DNA of 64,000 nucleotides from assembly GCA_035578175.1 (NCBI GenBank), contig JAQMRL010000007.1, forward strand, positions 48,990,727-49,054,726, in the 5' to 3' direction. Made by a program: the position numbers and the translations under genes. The stretch comes from Catonia carolina (Eukaryota > Arthropoda > Insecta > Hemiptera > Achilidae). How positions within the stretch are numbered: position 1 is the stretch's first letter; every line of letters starts with the position of its first letter. This document shows, piece after piece, positions 22,342 to 33,299 of this stretch. The notes beneath the pieces are model-generated. The model saw only the letters and a program-made list of their open reading frames with translations. It did not search any database and was not told the DNA's origin.

Positions 22342-22702
22342 GCACCATGTCTGCTGGGATTCTTAGGGAGGCTGTGCTCTCGTGGTAAAAAATGGTGTTT
22401 TGAGATTGCGGCCTTAATATGAATTTAGGACAAACGTGAAGATAATTAATGTAGTATAAAACTAGAAAATCTACAACTTTTATTTCAAGCATTTTTTTCT
22501 GAAACGCCTAGTTTAACGTCAATTAGTGATTTTACGTATTGTTAAGTTCTGCAAGATTGATTTTCATTTAACGTCATTCACTCATGATTGAAATTATGTG
22601 ATGTTTTTATTTTACCTTGTATACCCCTTGTTAAAGGTAGGTTATATTTTCAATGATTTACATTGACAAGAGAAAATCGTGTAAGTGTTTCCTACCAGAT
22701 TT
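22342..22702 (+). repeat. CA-core repeat, copy E (right part)
   Basis: Contains CTGCTGGGATTCTTAGGGAG, GATTGCGGCCTTAATATGAA, AAATCTACAACTTTTATTTC and the end GACAAGAGAAAATCGTGTAA followed by TACCAGA. The left half with the CA tract is missing. Confidence 0.8.
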
Positions 22703-22831
22703 TTGTTATACACAAAGATATGTCATAAAGTAACATAACTTGAAAAACAAAATGTAAAAATTCATATTGGAAAATAAATTATATTTTTCACTCCCCGTAG
22801 TTAAGCCTAAATCCACATTTAAAAATAAAAA

Positions 22832-23622
22832 TCTGGTGTGAAACACTCACACAACTTTCTCTTGCCAATGAAAATAATTAATAATAAACCTAACATTAGT
22901 ATTAAAACATTAGAAATGAACAAAAACTAACCTCAAAAACATAACCTTATTTTAATCATGAGTGAATGACGCAAAATGACAATCGAACTCAGTTTGGCTT
23001 AAAAATACGGAAAATCACGCTTTCACGCTAAACTAGGCTCTGTAGAGAAAAATGCTCTAAACAAAAATTGTAGATCTTTTAATTTTCTATAAATTTAATT
23101 ACATACACTTTTGTCGTAAAATGCATACTAAGACCGAAATGCTAAAAAAATCGATTTTTCTCACGTTTTCGTGAGAAAAAAAACAGAAAATCGCAAATTA
23201 CCGCTAAACTAAGCGTTATACAAAAAAGTGTTTGAAACAGAAGTTGTAGGTTTTTAAATTCTCTACAACTTTTATTATATAAGTTTTTGCGCTAAAATTT
23301 ATATTAAAGCCGTAATCTTAAAAAAACAACGTTTTTACGTGAAAACAGCCTCACTGAGAATTTCAGCAAACATGGCGCCTACCCTATCTTGTAGAGAATA
23401 AAAAATTGAGTAAAATAGGCGATTTTTAAAAAAATCGTAGGACCAGTTTTTGAGAAAATCGCAAAAAACTAAAAAATTATACGAATAAACTACTACTTCC
23501 GGTTGACCGATTTTGATGAAAATGTTCGTGTCGCGTCCGGTAGTGGTATGTAACTTAAGTTTCAAGTTTCAAGTTCGTACGATGTTCCGTTCTTGAGATA
23601 TTCTGTTCACACACAGACACAG

Positions 23623-23700
<78 letters not shown>

Positions 23701-23836
23701 CAATCGCTAAAAACATGTTTTTTGGGTTCAGGGGGTCTGAAAACGTATAGATCCGGTGAAAACTCGATTTCGAAAAATCGACATGAAAACAATACTTTCC
23801 TTCCTATATATTCATATAGGCAAGAGAAAGTAAAAA
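22832..23836 (-). repeat. CA-core repeat, copy F (full length)
   Basis: The best-preserved copy, about 1.0 kb, from TCTGGTGTGAAACACTCACA to GGCAAGAGAAAGTAAAAAT. Near-terminal inverted sequence ACTTTCTCTTGCC/GGCAAGAGAAAGT is present. The (CA)n tract covers 23612-23700. Two tandem internal modules each contain GCTAAACTA.GC, TTGTAG, TTTTG...TAAAAT and CCG.AAT. It is nearly identical to copy G in inverted orientation. The short frames inside have no protein resemblance. Confidence 0.95.
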
Positions 23837-24558
23837 TATTCCAACTTAAATTTGTAAATTTTTGGAGAAAGTTTATAGATAATTTAGAGTAAAAATAAAT
23901 TTATAAACAATGATTAAGCTTTTAAGATTGACTATTTTGTTTTTGAATTAGTTTTAATAAATATGAGCATCAGTATTCTTGGTAAGCATTACATTTAATT
24001 AGTAAATATTTTCTCGAAATACACTGGAAAATGTTGTATTATAAAAAATATTAAATAAATATAAGATGGTGTAATATTACCGATAATCACTTTCATGAAT
24101 GTGCCGATACAGAGATGAAAAGGTGTTGAAAAATAAGGAAGTAAAAGAGTACCTCTTGATTCTGCATTATGAGTCTACGGACTTACTCTGCGGTTTAAAT
24201 CGCCAACCGCTTTCTAACATCCCGTAGGTAAAAGGAAATATTATTGGCGATTTAAGCTACAAATATTACATCACGATGCTACATTTTATATTTTTAATAT
24301 TTCTTTTAACTTATATATTTTTTGAGGGACGATTATTTAAGTTTTTTATTTTAATATTTGTTTAGTACAAGAAACAACCGGCTAGCTACGCTTCACGGTA
24401 AACTAAACTTACATCGTTTAACGTTTCACACATCCTCACACGTCGAAAGCCAAATCAAAACTGTTTAAATAAAATTAATTAGTACTGGAAATATGAATAT
24501 TATTGATGTTAGTATAATTCACCAATGGAAGGGGAAAAATACGACTGATATCAGAACG
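23837..24558. other. AT-rich non-coding stretch
   Basis: Nothing recognised. Confidence 0.35.
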
Positions 24559-24650
24559 CAGTAAAATTCGATTATAAAGAAATTTAAGGGGCCAGCATTA
24601 TTTGTTCTTTATATCTAAATGTTCGTTATATCCGAATGAGCCTATACGGT
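24559..24650. repeat. Possible Tigger-like terminal fragment
   Basis: CAGTAAAATTCGATTATAAA followed by TTCGTTATATCCGAATG recalls Tigger/pogo left ends (CAG then TTCGATTATA, then CGTTATATCCGAA). No partner end is found. Confidence 0.25.
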
Positions 24651-24766
24651 GCAAAATCTATATAGTTCTCTATTATGTTACATACCAAGCCGATTACTGG
24701 AATAACAAATATTAGTCTAAATGCTTAATTTAAGTAAAAAATTATGAATAAAAAATCTTTTGCTCT

Positions 24767-24967
24767 ACCTCCGCGGCCGAACGGTTAGCGACGTTGTCGC
24801 TGCTGTTCTAGGCATATGAAAGTTCGCTTGTTCGATTCCCAATAGGTCTGGGCTGATGCAAACCGGATAATACTGCAGTTTACCAAAAATTTCTCAACGT
24901 AACAATGTAGAGAGAAACACAAAGTACTTTCTAATGACTGTAGATGTTGATGCGACTTAAAAAATAT
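24767..24967 (+). mobile_element. tRNA-like SINE, family S3, interrupted by an LTR
   Basis: The tRNA-like head CCGCGGCCGAACGGTTAGCG carries an A-box-like region, with a B box TGTTCGATTCCC about 60 bp downstream and a non-tRNA body to 24967. The head resembles a type II (serine-like) tRNA. The LTR insertion cuts it here; the remainder probably continues from 25691 to about 25745. No sibling copy is in the window. Confidence 0.55.
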
Positions 24968-25686
24968 TGTGACACTTAGGCCTATCGCTAAGGTCCGTTT
25001 CGGGATCTAGATTATTAAATAATTAATACACTAAAGTTTACAATTACAAATATTTATTACACTAAAAGATTTAAAAAATAAATAATAAACTAATTATAAT
25101 GAAGTAATACAATAAATAACTTAATAATTTACTTAGCACTACTTACAATCAATTTTATAGAATACACATACAAAATGAAACTGAATGTACAAAAACTGAA
25201 TTTAATACAGATACACATTAACTTTTCACAATGCACACACAAACAAAGACAGTATAACAATCGTTGACTTACACAATACCCGGAACGCACCCGATAGCTA
25301 CTCGTCAAAGATCAAACGAATACTAACTCCCTGACCGCGCTCGGGGATCTCTTTATATACTGAATCAAAAAAGAATCTTCCCAAAAAACACGGAACTTCG
25401 ATACAAATAATAAAAAACAAAAAAACCCTTTATAAATGAATACTAGAAAAATCTATTGTAAACAAGTCAACAATAGATCTTATTGTAAATAGAATAAAAG
25501 TTGTTACAAGCCGACCTTTTCATAAATAGTAGTACAACAATAACCATTTATAAATAGGCATACTTTTATTGTTGCTATTGTCCGATTGTTACTTTTTCAC
25601 TCTATTATCTACTTTTTACCATTTCATGAACATTTTACCATTTTACTAGAAACTTCGCGAACCATGCCTTCTTCGATATTGTCACA
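24968..25686 (-). mobile_element. Solo LTR of a retrotransposon
   Basis: 719 bp beginning TGTGACACTTAGG and ending GATATTGTCACA, with the canonical TG...CA and a 7-bp inverted repeat TGTGACA/TGTCACA. A 4-bp duplication ATAT flanks it (24964-24967 and 25687-25690). On the minus strand TATATAAAGAGATCC at about 25380 would be a promoter TATA box, followed 25-35 bp later by GGTCAGGGAGTTAGT as a start region, which sets the strand. No second LTR or internal coding region is present. Confidence 0.75.
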
Positions 25687-25690
25687 ATAT

Positions 25691-25910
25691 CTTTTAAAAA
25701 TACACAGTACTTACCAAAAATCCATGATGAGGTGATTTCCTAAATTAAATACAAAATTTCACATATGATACAGAGTTACATTATTTAAATATAGACCACA
25801 CAAATAACGTAATGTTAATACACGTAACATTAATGAAAAAAATGAAAAAAAGGGAGAAAACAAAATTTAATGCAGTTTAAAAAAAATTCTATACCTAGTC
25901 GTTTGTTTGT
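25691..25910. other. Non-coding, includes probable end of SINE S3
   Basis: Sequence after the LTR (ATATCTTTTAAAAATACACA) probably continues the interrupted SINE. The rest is unassigned. Confidence 0.3.
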
Positions 25911-26060
25911 TATTTTTACTTTCTCTTGCCTATATGAAGCCTATATTGCCTATATAGGAAGGAAAGTATTGTTTTCATGTCGATTTTTCGAAATCGAGTT
26001 TTCACCGGATCTATACGTTTTCAGACCCCCTGAACCCAAAAAACATGTTTTTAGCGATTG

Positions 26061-26095
<35 letters not shown>

Positions 26096-26864
26096 TGTGT
26101 GTGAACAGAATATCTCAAGAACGGAACATCGTACGAACTTGAAACTTGAAACTTAAGTTACATACCACTACTGGACGCGACACGAACATTTTCATCAAAA
26201 TCGGTCAACCGGAAGTAGTAGTTTATTCGTATAATTTTTCAGTTTTTTGCGATTTTCTCAAAAACTGGTCCTACGATTTTTTTAAAAATCGCCTGATTTA
26301 TTTAATTTTTTATTCTCTACAAGATAGGGTAGGCGCCATGTTTGCTGAAATTCTGCGTGAGGCTGTTTTCACGTAAAAACGTTGTTTTTTTAAGATTACG
26401 GCTTTAATATAAATTTCAGCGCAAAAACTTATATAATAAAAGTTGTAGAGAATTTAAAAACCTACAACTTCTGTTTCAAACATTTTTTTGTATAACGCTT
26501 AGTTTAGCGGTAATTTGCCGCTAATCGATTTTTTAATCGATTTTTTTAACATTTCGGTCTTAGTATGCATTTTACGACAAAAGTGTATATAATAAAAGTT
26601 ATAGAAAATTAAAAGATCTACAACTTTTGTTTAGAGCATTTTTCTCTACAGAGCCTAGTTTAGCGTGAAAGTGTGATTTTCGGTTTTTTTAAGCCAAATT
26701 GAGTTCGATTGTCATTTTGCGTCATTCACTCGTGATTAAAATAAGGTTATGTTTTTGAGGTTAGTTTTTGTTTATTTCTAATATTTTATTAATAATGTTA
26801 GGTTTATTATTAATCATTTGCATTGGCAAGAGAAAGTTGTGTGAGTGTTTCACACCAGATTTTT
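25911..26864 (+). repeat. CA-core repeat, copy G (full length)
   Basis: Starts TTTTTACTTTCTCTTGCC, carries (GT)n at 26064-26103 after AGCGATTGGTC, and ends GGCAAGAGAAAGTTGTGTGA, then TTTCACACCAGA. Over long stretches it differs from copy F by only a few substitutions, plus GT length and a small duplication near 25934-25955 (TATATGAAGCCTATATTGCC). It forms an inverted pair with F. Confidence 0.95.
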
Positions 26865-27365
26865 AATCTTAAAATCGTCAAAACAATTTTTGAGGAAGGT
26901 GGATTCGTTAGTTACGACCGGATTATATTAATACTATCATTATATTTTTTATGAAATGCTATAATTTGTTTTTTTACAGTTTTGGTTTTATTGTAAACGT
27001 TTTCATACTTTTTATAATGGCGGGGTATTTATATTCATATTATACATGAGATTTTTATTATTATTATAATACTTATTATTATAAAGGATGTGTTGATCTT
27101 CGTTGTTTTTGTTGTAAAGTTATATTACCAGAATTACCGGAACTGTATATTTTGTATTTTGAATGTTTATGTTTGTTATCTTGTTAACTGTATTATGTCC
27201 ATTATAACCTGTATTTTGTACAGACTCTGCTGGTACTCAAGGTTCTTTTTATTACTTCTGCTGACAGCGCCATTTGAATGTTTCTTTGATTTAATTATTA
27301 ATTATTATTGAAAATACGAAATAGGCCTACTACAGAGTATTTTTTTGATTATAAATACATTGGTA

Positions 27366-27366
<1 letters not shown>
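26865..27366. other. AT-rich non-coding stretch
   Basis: Nothing recognised; a frame at 27090-27311 is a low-complexity hydrophobic translation. Confidence 0.35.
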
Positions 27367-27404
<38 letters not shown>

Positions 27405-27437
27405 ACTGTCGTTATTATTATTATTATTACTATTATT
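27367..27437. repeat. (ATT)n microsatellite, interrupted
   Basis: Runs of TTATTATTA broken by TATAACTGTCG at about 27400. Confidence 0.9.
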
Positions 27438-28426
27438 AAACATGTATATTATGGCAATAAAATATATATTATTATTAGGTTATTATAATACGGAACTTAT
27501 TGCAAGCTTGAACAGAAGGAAAACAAAATTTATTACAACGTAATGAAACACAATGATTTTATTATGAATATTTTCAAAGGTTTTGTTACTGGGCAAGAGA
27601 AAAAAGGGGAGGCCGAGGAACCAGAACTCAAAAAGGTTAATGAAATAAATTTATTGCCACAGTGATGTGAGGGTCTTTAAAATATGAACGAATGAATGTC
27701 ACGTAAAAATCTAATTAAAACATAATCATTCAAATTGTAAAGTATTTTGTTATAAATATCTTAGAGGCATAAAACTTTGGTATCTGTTTATTTTAAAATA
27801 AACAATCAAAGTATTAAAAGAAGTTTTATTAATATGAAATTAAACGTTTTAAGAAGTGTATATTTTATAATACAATGACTACAGAAGACAACACAATATA
27901 CCATAAAATAGGTGAGAGCGTATAAAAAATAAGCATAAAACTAGGTAAATAAATTATAAATGAATATAAATAAAATGATTGTTTATAGAAACCTGAGAGA
28001 AATCTCTGTTTCGTTGAATAAATGTAGGCATTAAAGTTTTAGGATTGTAGGCTAGCCTACATTTTTGTAAGTCGTGTTTCATTAAGTTTAATAAATGTTT
28101 TGGCGATGTAAATCATTATTTTTAAAGTTCCTTAATTACAATTGCCTTTTATGAATTTTAATGAATTTTATAAAAATCAATTCATTAAAAATTATGAATT
28201 TTTATAACAAATAAACATTAGGATTATTATATATGTATGTCATAATTATACGTCACCAAACAATGTTTATATTTTTTATCACATCTATTTTTTAATACTT
28301 AACATATCGTTTTAGTTCTTAAAAGATTCATGTGTAAAGAGAACTGAATGAAACGAGAGCTTATAGTTATAAAATGTGATCTTTACAATAATGTCAATCT
28401 TGGCTTGTCATGAGAGTGCTTTCTTC
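27438..28426. other. AT-rich non-coding stretch
   Basis: About 1 kb with no recognised gene or element. Confidence 0.35.
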
Positions 28427-28431
28427 TTATA

Positions 28432-29017
28432 CAGGATGTCCCACGGATTTGAACCATAGGAAAATAGCATTGATTTTCATTAGTTTGTTAATATTTTCTT
28501 TCCACGAATAAATGAAGACTTGTTATAGTCAGTAATCATTATAAAATGTTTAGACCTGGTAAAAAATATCAATTTTGATAAATTTTAGCTTTAAATACAG
28601 AAATAAATAAATGTGTAACCGTTTTCTATCTAAGTATTTTAAATTTTATTATTTATCGAATTGGTATGTTTGGAGTAATGGTAACGTTCTGGAGATGTAA
28701 ATATAGGTGGGTCGAATCCATCAGCGGTAAAATTCTTTTATTGTTCAAAAAATATTGAAAATATTAAAAAAATTATTTATTTTCTTTTTAATTATGACAA
28801 TTTGTTTTATCTAAAATTATTTACTTAAAAAATTGTTTTTTTTAAAGCAAATTCAGTATTATTTTAAATACCTAAATATTTCCTTCATTAACATTTAATT
28901 TTCAGAGACAGCTGATTGTTGCAATTATTTTAGATTATTGCAACAATGAAGAAAATATTAACAAACTAATGAAAATCAATGCTATTTCCCAATGGTTCAA
29001 ATTCCGTGGGACACCCG
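28432..29017. mobile_element. MITE with ~72-bp inverted repeats
   Basis: The left end CAGGATGTCCCACGGATTTG continues to TTTTCATTAGTTTGTTAATA. The right end, read on the other strand, begins CGGGTGTCCCACGGAATTTG and shares the same series for about 72 bp. TTATA flanks both sides (28427-28431, 29018-29022), a candidate 5-bp target duplication, although a plain TA is also possible. An inner hairpin TTGTTGCAAT/ATTGCAACAA lies at 28917-28947. No transposase; superfamily unassigned. Confidence 0.8.
28660..28740 (+). other. tRNA-like segment inside the MITE
   Basis: GGAGTAATGGTAACG and, 40 bp on, GGGTCGAATCC have the spacing of pol III A and B boxes. The A box is imperfect and no SINE tail follows. 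It may be an old SINE inside the MITE, or chance. Confidence 0.25.
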
Positions 29018-29024
29018 TTATAAG

Positions 29025-29424
29025 TGGTGAGTTCCTAGGATTGCACCGACTGTCTTTCTTCGTCTTCTGTTTTTCGCTTCTTTTTCGAAGGTCTTCAGTT
29101 GTATTATCTCCCCGAGGTAGTTGAAGGTATCAACTTTTCCAATTTTTCCGTATCATGTCTTCAAGTAGTGAAGCTGGGCTTTTTTGATGTTCGTTATGTT
29201 TTTATTTTTTTCGAAGGAAATCTGTGTCCAGCTTTTTCTGCTTGTTCTTTTAACACGTTGATTTGTTCTGTTACTGTTTCCGTGTTTCTACAAATGATTG
29301 CTAGGTTGTCTGTAAAAGCAAGACAGTATATCTTTATACCATTCTTTGATACTTCAATGTGTAATTGGTTAAATAATCCTTTATATATAACTAAATAATC
29401 CTTTCTTTGATAAATAATTAACAA
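29025..29424 (-). pseudogene. Non-LTR reverse transcriptase fragment
   Basis: The minus-strand frame gives NGIKIYCLAFTDNLAIICRN, aligned with the catalytic FADD block but altered to FTDN, so the second aspartate is lost. It continues TETVTEQINVLKEQAEKAGH and, after a frameshift, FNYLGEIIQLKTFEKEAK, the FxYLG motif after the palm. Only about 130 residues remain and the right side abuts unrelated sequence. The MITE at 28432-29017 borders it directly. The LINE clade is uncertain. Confidence 0.75.
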
Positions 29425-30640
29425 AAAATATAAACACTATTAATTTTATTTACGTAATGATGATTTTAGTCAAAATTACAATTGTTTGCTTCAAAATATT
29501 TATATTTTTATCAGATTCGTATTAACATTTTAATTTTTTTTATATAAAAATAATTAAATTATCTGATCATTTCTGTAGCCACTGATGTGAGAAAAGTCGC
29601 ATTATAATTTGCGTGCAATAAATAACACGTAACGAATGATCAATATATTTATTTGCTCATCCCATTTAAATGGAAACCTTAATTAATTAGCCTTGACTTA
29701 CGAACGACAAGGAAAAAAGTAATATTATTTCTATTATAACTGCATTAAGAAAACATCTGGCTAAATAATTTAAATATCAAGGTCACCTACCAACTATTTG
29801 ATTTCATAATTTGCGCGTGTCAAATTATTCAGAGAGAGACATTCATTAAATATTTGGCAATAAAAATTTACTTTCTTTTTCGCTGGTATGAGCACATTCA
29901 AGATTACCGCCGGAGAATCATGAAACTAATCTTCAATTTCAAGAAGTTAAAATGAGGTACTGAGAAAAAGTACCTAAAAACTGTTATGTTTTGCAACTGA
30001 ACAATCGGTAAATCATACTGGGATGGGGCAGTACTTAATAATTTTATTAAGAACCTCTGGAAAAATTTAGAAGATTACTTTTTGAGTAATCAACAGAAAC
30101 TACCCACTTTATACTTCTGAGGAATAGTTTCTTGAGGATTTGTAAGCGCTAAACATTTATCAACTTTATGTTCGCGAACTGATTGTACAGCCATACAAAA
30201 ACGTAGTAAATTTTCAGAAACGAATCCATCACTACAAGATATAAAAATTTGAAAACCAAAAAAAAAAGATAAAAATTCAAAACCGCTCTTCCATAGATAT
30301 TTTTATTAAATATCTGGTCCCCAAAAGTAATATCTACTTCTCTAAAATAATAACAGTGTGAAGGATATTATTAAGCTTAAACCTGAATTAGAGAAATGAC
30401 TTTTTAGCATCGGTAGGCATTACACGTGAAGGAAATAATTACCTCCCAATAATATTTCAGCTCGGATACTGATGTTTTGATTCTGGATGACCTGGTATTT
30501 GAAGAAAGAGATATACTAAATTGACCTATCCTAGGACATGAAAAACATTAATTGAATAGGGCAATTTCCCACCTCGTCATAAATTAAATAATAGAATAGT
30601 GTATATGTATAATATGTAATGTAATTTATACGCAAACAAA
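29425..30640. other. AT-rich non-coding stretch
   Basis: No gene or repeat recognised over about 1.2 kb. Confidence 0.35.
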
Positions 30641-31040
30641 TCCACTGGGTTGGTCTAGCAGTAAAGTCATCGCCGCGATTCAACTGTTTAACAGCTGATT
30701 TTTGAAGTCGAAGGTACTGTGGTTCTTTTTTTGGGGGTTTTAGGTCTGACTGTTCTGCAATTTCTGCTAATGCAGGCGGTGGATAATGATGGTAATGAAA
30801 ATGAGTGATGAAAAAATGCCAGACCTGACCGAGATTTGAACCCGGGTCCCCGGCGTAAAAGTACTGTGGTTCGAATCCTGGTAAAGGTAGTTACGTTTAT
30901 ACAAATTTGAATGCTAGAAAGTGGTTACCGGTGTACTTTCATGGTTGTGGTTAAATTAATCATACTCTGTCAGGAATTATCGGCCTGAGTCTGTACAAGA
31001 CTACACCTAATTTAAACGTCATACATATCATCCTCATCTC
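30641..31040 (+). mobile_element. tRNA-derived SINE family S2, copy 1 (host of another SINE)
   Basis: The A box in GGGTTGGTCTAGCAGTAAAG and B box GGTTCGAATCC are split by a later SINE between 30726 and 30860. When read through, head and body (GAATGCTAGAAAGTGGTTAC, TCGGCCTGAGTCTGTAC) match the reversed copy at 31417-31610. The right boundary is approximate. Confidence 0.8.
30726..30860 (-). mobile_element. SINE with S1-type tail on a different body
   Basis: The minus strand reads CCCGGGTTCAAATCTCGGTC (B box GGTTCAAATC), a body unlike S1 (TCATTTTCATTACCATCATT), then GCATTAGCAGAAATTGCAG and AACAGTCAGACCTAAAAC, the S1 tail. A 12-bp target duplication GTACTGTGGTTC lies at 30714-30725 and 30861-30872. 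The head is truncated. It sits in the B-box region of SINE S2. Confidence 0.9.
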
Positions 31041-31416
31041 ACTGGGTCATCGGGTTGCTTATTGTCATCAATTGAATGCATTGCAAAAGAGACACGTTAA
31101 GAATTAAAAGTAAATTTAAAATAAAACAGTTGATTAGGGTTACTTATTGTTTTTAAATTGTACAGATTGCAAAGTATACACGTTAGCGATAAAAAACATG
31201 TTAGAAATTTGTTTTTTTTCTAATAATAATATTTATTATTATTATTAAGTGTCATATTTCTTTCACTTGTAAATTATAAACAGTAGAAAAAACGGATTAA
31301 ATTAAAATTAACTTTTTAATCTGCTGTTTTTTTAAATTTTCTTTTTATTCTTAATATGTGTACGTTGCAATCTGTTCAATATAATGACAATATGTATGAT
31401 TTAACGTGTAAATAAG
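31041..31416. other. AT-rich spacer
   Basis: Nothing recognised; a short (ATT)n run at 31230-31245. Confidence 0.35.
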
Positions 31417-31610
31417 GTACAGACTCAAGCCGACCATTCCCGAGACCGTATGATTAATTGAACACCAATCATGAAAGTAAATCGGTAACCACTGTCCAGC
31501 ATTCAAATCCTATCTAGGATTTGAACCACGGAACCTTCCTCTCCAAAAATTAGCTGTTAAACAGCTGACTCGCAGCGACGACTTTACCATTACACTAACC
31601 CGGAGGATTT
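31417..31610 (-). mobile_element. tRNA-derived SINE family S2, copy 2
   Basis: The minus strand begins AAATCCTCCGGGTTAGTGTA (A box TTAGTGTAATGG), has CAGCTGTTTAACAGCTAATT (a small palindrome GCTGTTTAACAGC shared with copy 1), B box GGTTCAAATCC, then GAATGCTGGACAGTGGTTAC. It converges on copy 1 about 400 bp away. Confidence 0.85.
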
Positions 31611-31645
31611 AATTTACTGTAATAATAATAATAAAGAACGTAATT

Positions 31646-32612
31646 ATTACTTTCTCTTGCTTATATGAATATACAGGAAGGAAGGAAAGTATTGTTTTCA
31701 TGTCAATTTTTCGAAATCCAGTTTTCGCCGGATCTACACGTTTTCAGACCCCCTGAACCCAAAAAACGCGTTTTTAGCGATTGGTGTGTGTGTGTGCGTG
31801 CGTGCGTGCGCGCGCGCGTGTGTGTGTGTGAACAGAATATCTCAAGAACGGATTATCGTACAAACTTGAAACTTAAAACCTAAGTTAGATACTACTACCG
31901 GACCCGACACGAACATTTTCATCAAAATCGGTCAATCAGAAGTAGTAATTTATGCGTGTCATTATTCACTTTTTTGCAAATTTCTCAAAAACGGCTCCTA
32001 AGATTTTTTTTTAAATCGCCTCATATACTAAATTTTTTATGCTTTACAAGATAGGGTAGGCGCCATATCTGCTGAAATTCTTGGAGAGGCTGTTTTCTCG
32101 AAAAAAATTGTTTTTTTAAATATTGCGGCTTTAATACGCATTTTAGCGCAAAAATGTAATAATAGAAGGTGTAGAGAATTAAAAATACTACAACTTTTAA
32201 TTCAAACATTTTTTTTGTTTAACGCTTAGTTTAGCGGTAAGTACCGAATTTCTGTTTTTTTTTTTACGAAAATGTGTGAAGAAAAATCGACTTTTTTAAA
32301 GATTTCAGTTTTAGTCATTTTACAACAAATTTTCTTTTTATCAGTTTAGTCATTTTACGACAGAAATGTAACTAATCAAATTTATAGGAAATTAAAAGAT
32401 CTACAACTTTCTCTACAGAGCCTAGTTTAGCGTGAAAGAGTGATTTTCCGTATTTTTAAGCCAAACTGAGGTCGATTTTCATTTTGCGTTTTTCACTCAT
32501 GATTAAAATAGATTATGTTTATTGAGGTTACTTTTTTGTTTATTTCTAATGTTTTATTACTAATGTTAGGTTATATTGTTAATTATTTGAATTGGCACGA
32601 GAAAGTTGTTTC
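31646..32612 (+). repeat. CA-core repeat, copy H (near full length)
   Basis: Begins ACTTTCTCTTGCTTATATG and has a (GT/GC)n tract at 31784-31830 with GCGCGCGCG variants. Ends CACGAGAAAGTTGTTTCACA and CCAGA, a shortened terminus lacking the GTGAGTG part. Blocks are in the standard order. Confidence 0.9.
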
Positions 32613-33299
32613 ACACCAGAAATTTCGTAATGAGTTTTTAAGTTTGTTAAGAAATTGATATGTTGATTTAAATGTACATTAGTTATATTCTAAATATAGT
32701 TAAAATACTCCGGAAATAAAAACACATGTTGGCCTCCGACAACCCTCGGACGATTGAAGCGAGAAACTCGTAGGAAACTTTCCGGAAATAAAATTACTTG
32801 TATTATTATTATAAACGTTCAATGATCTGAATAATTTTTTTGAAGTACTGGATTTCATTGTACAGATAGACTTTATGATGAATGATATTAAGGTAACAAA
32901 TATCCAATTTAAGGGTAAATTGTCTTTTAGGAGGTCTTGCATACAAGAAAGAAATCGTGGGCTTTCCAGCTCAATGGGGAAGAGAATATAGAATCACTTC
33001 ACACTTTCATTTACTTAAGAAACCCTCTAAACTTTCAGATAGAATTTAAGATATTAACTCAAATTCCGTGCTAATAATTGGACTAACCTTAACAGTTAAA
33101 TCTAGCATATCTGTGACTGTCACATTACTGTCTCCAAAACCTATAAGAAAATAAATAATAATAATAATAATAATAGGCCTAATAATATTAATATTATTAA
33201 TGTATTTAATTTTATTTAGTAATAAGATACAATGCACACACATAGAATATTTCCTATAACTAACATATTCATTGTTTATTTTTTGCTTTTACGTACCTA
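32613..33299. other. AT-rich non-coding stretch
   Basis: Holds an (AAT)n run at about 33152-33175. A minus-strand segment (33120-33172) is bounded by sequences resembling splice sites but has no supporting homology. Confidence 0.35.

Noticed and set aside
20428..23836. CA-core copies as Helitrons because of the GTGTGA...TCACAC hairpin near one end
   Set aside because: The end lacks the CTRR signature, and both ends carry inverted ACTTTCTCTTGCC, which does not fit a Helitron.
23593..23892. Frames dominated by Thr-His or Cys-Val repeats
   Set aside because: These are translations of (CA)n/(GT)n tracts inside the CA-core repeat.
24780..24860. Possible serine-type tRNA gene
   Set aside because: No complete cloverleaf with a paired acceptor stem could be drawn, and non-tRNA body sequence follows. 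It is treated as a SINE head.
26146..26376. Similar short frames in CA-core copies F and G as a conserved protein
   Set aside because: They are similar because the DNA repeats are nearly identical. More diverged copies break the frame, and there is no domain resemblance.
27367..27437. Direct repeats suggesting a CRISPR-like array
   Set aside because: Simple trinucleotide microsatellite in eukaryotic DNA, with no spacers.
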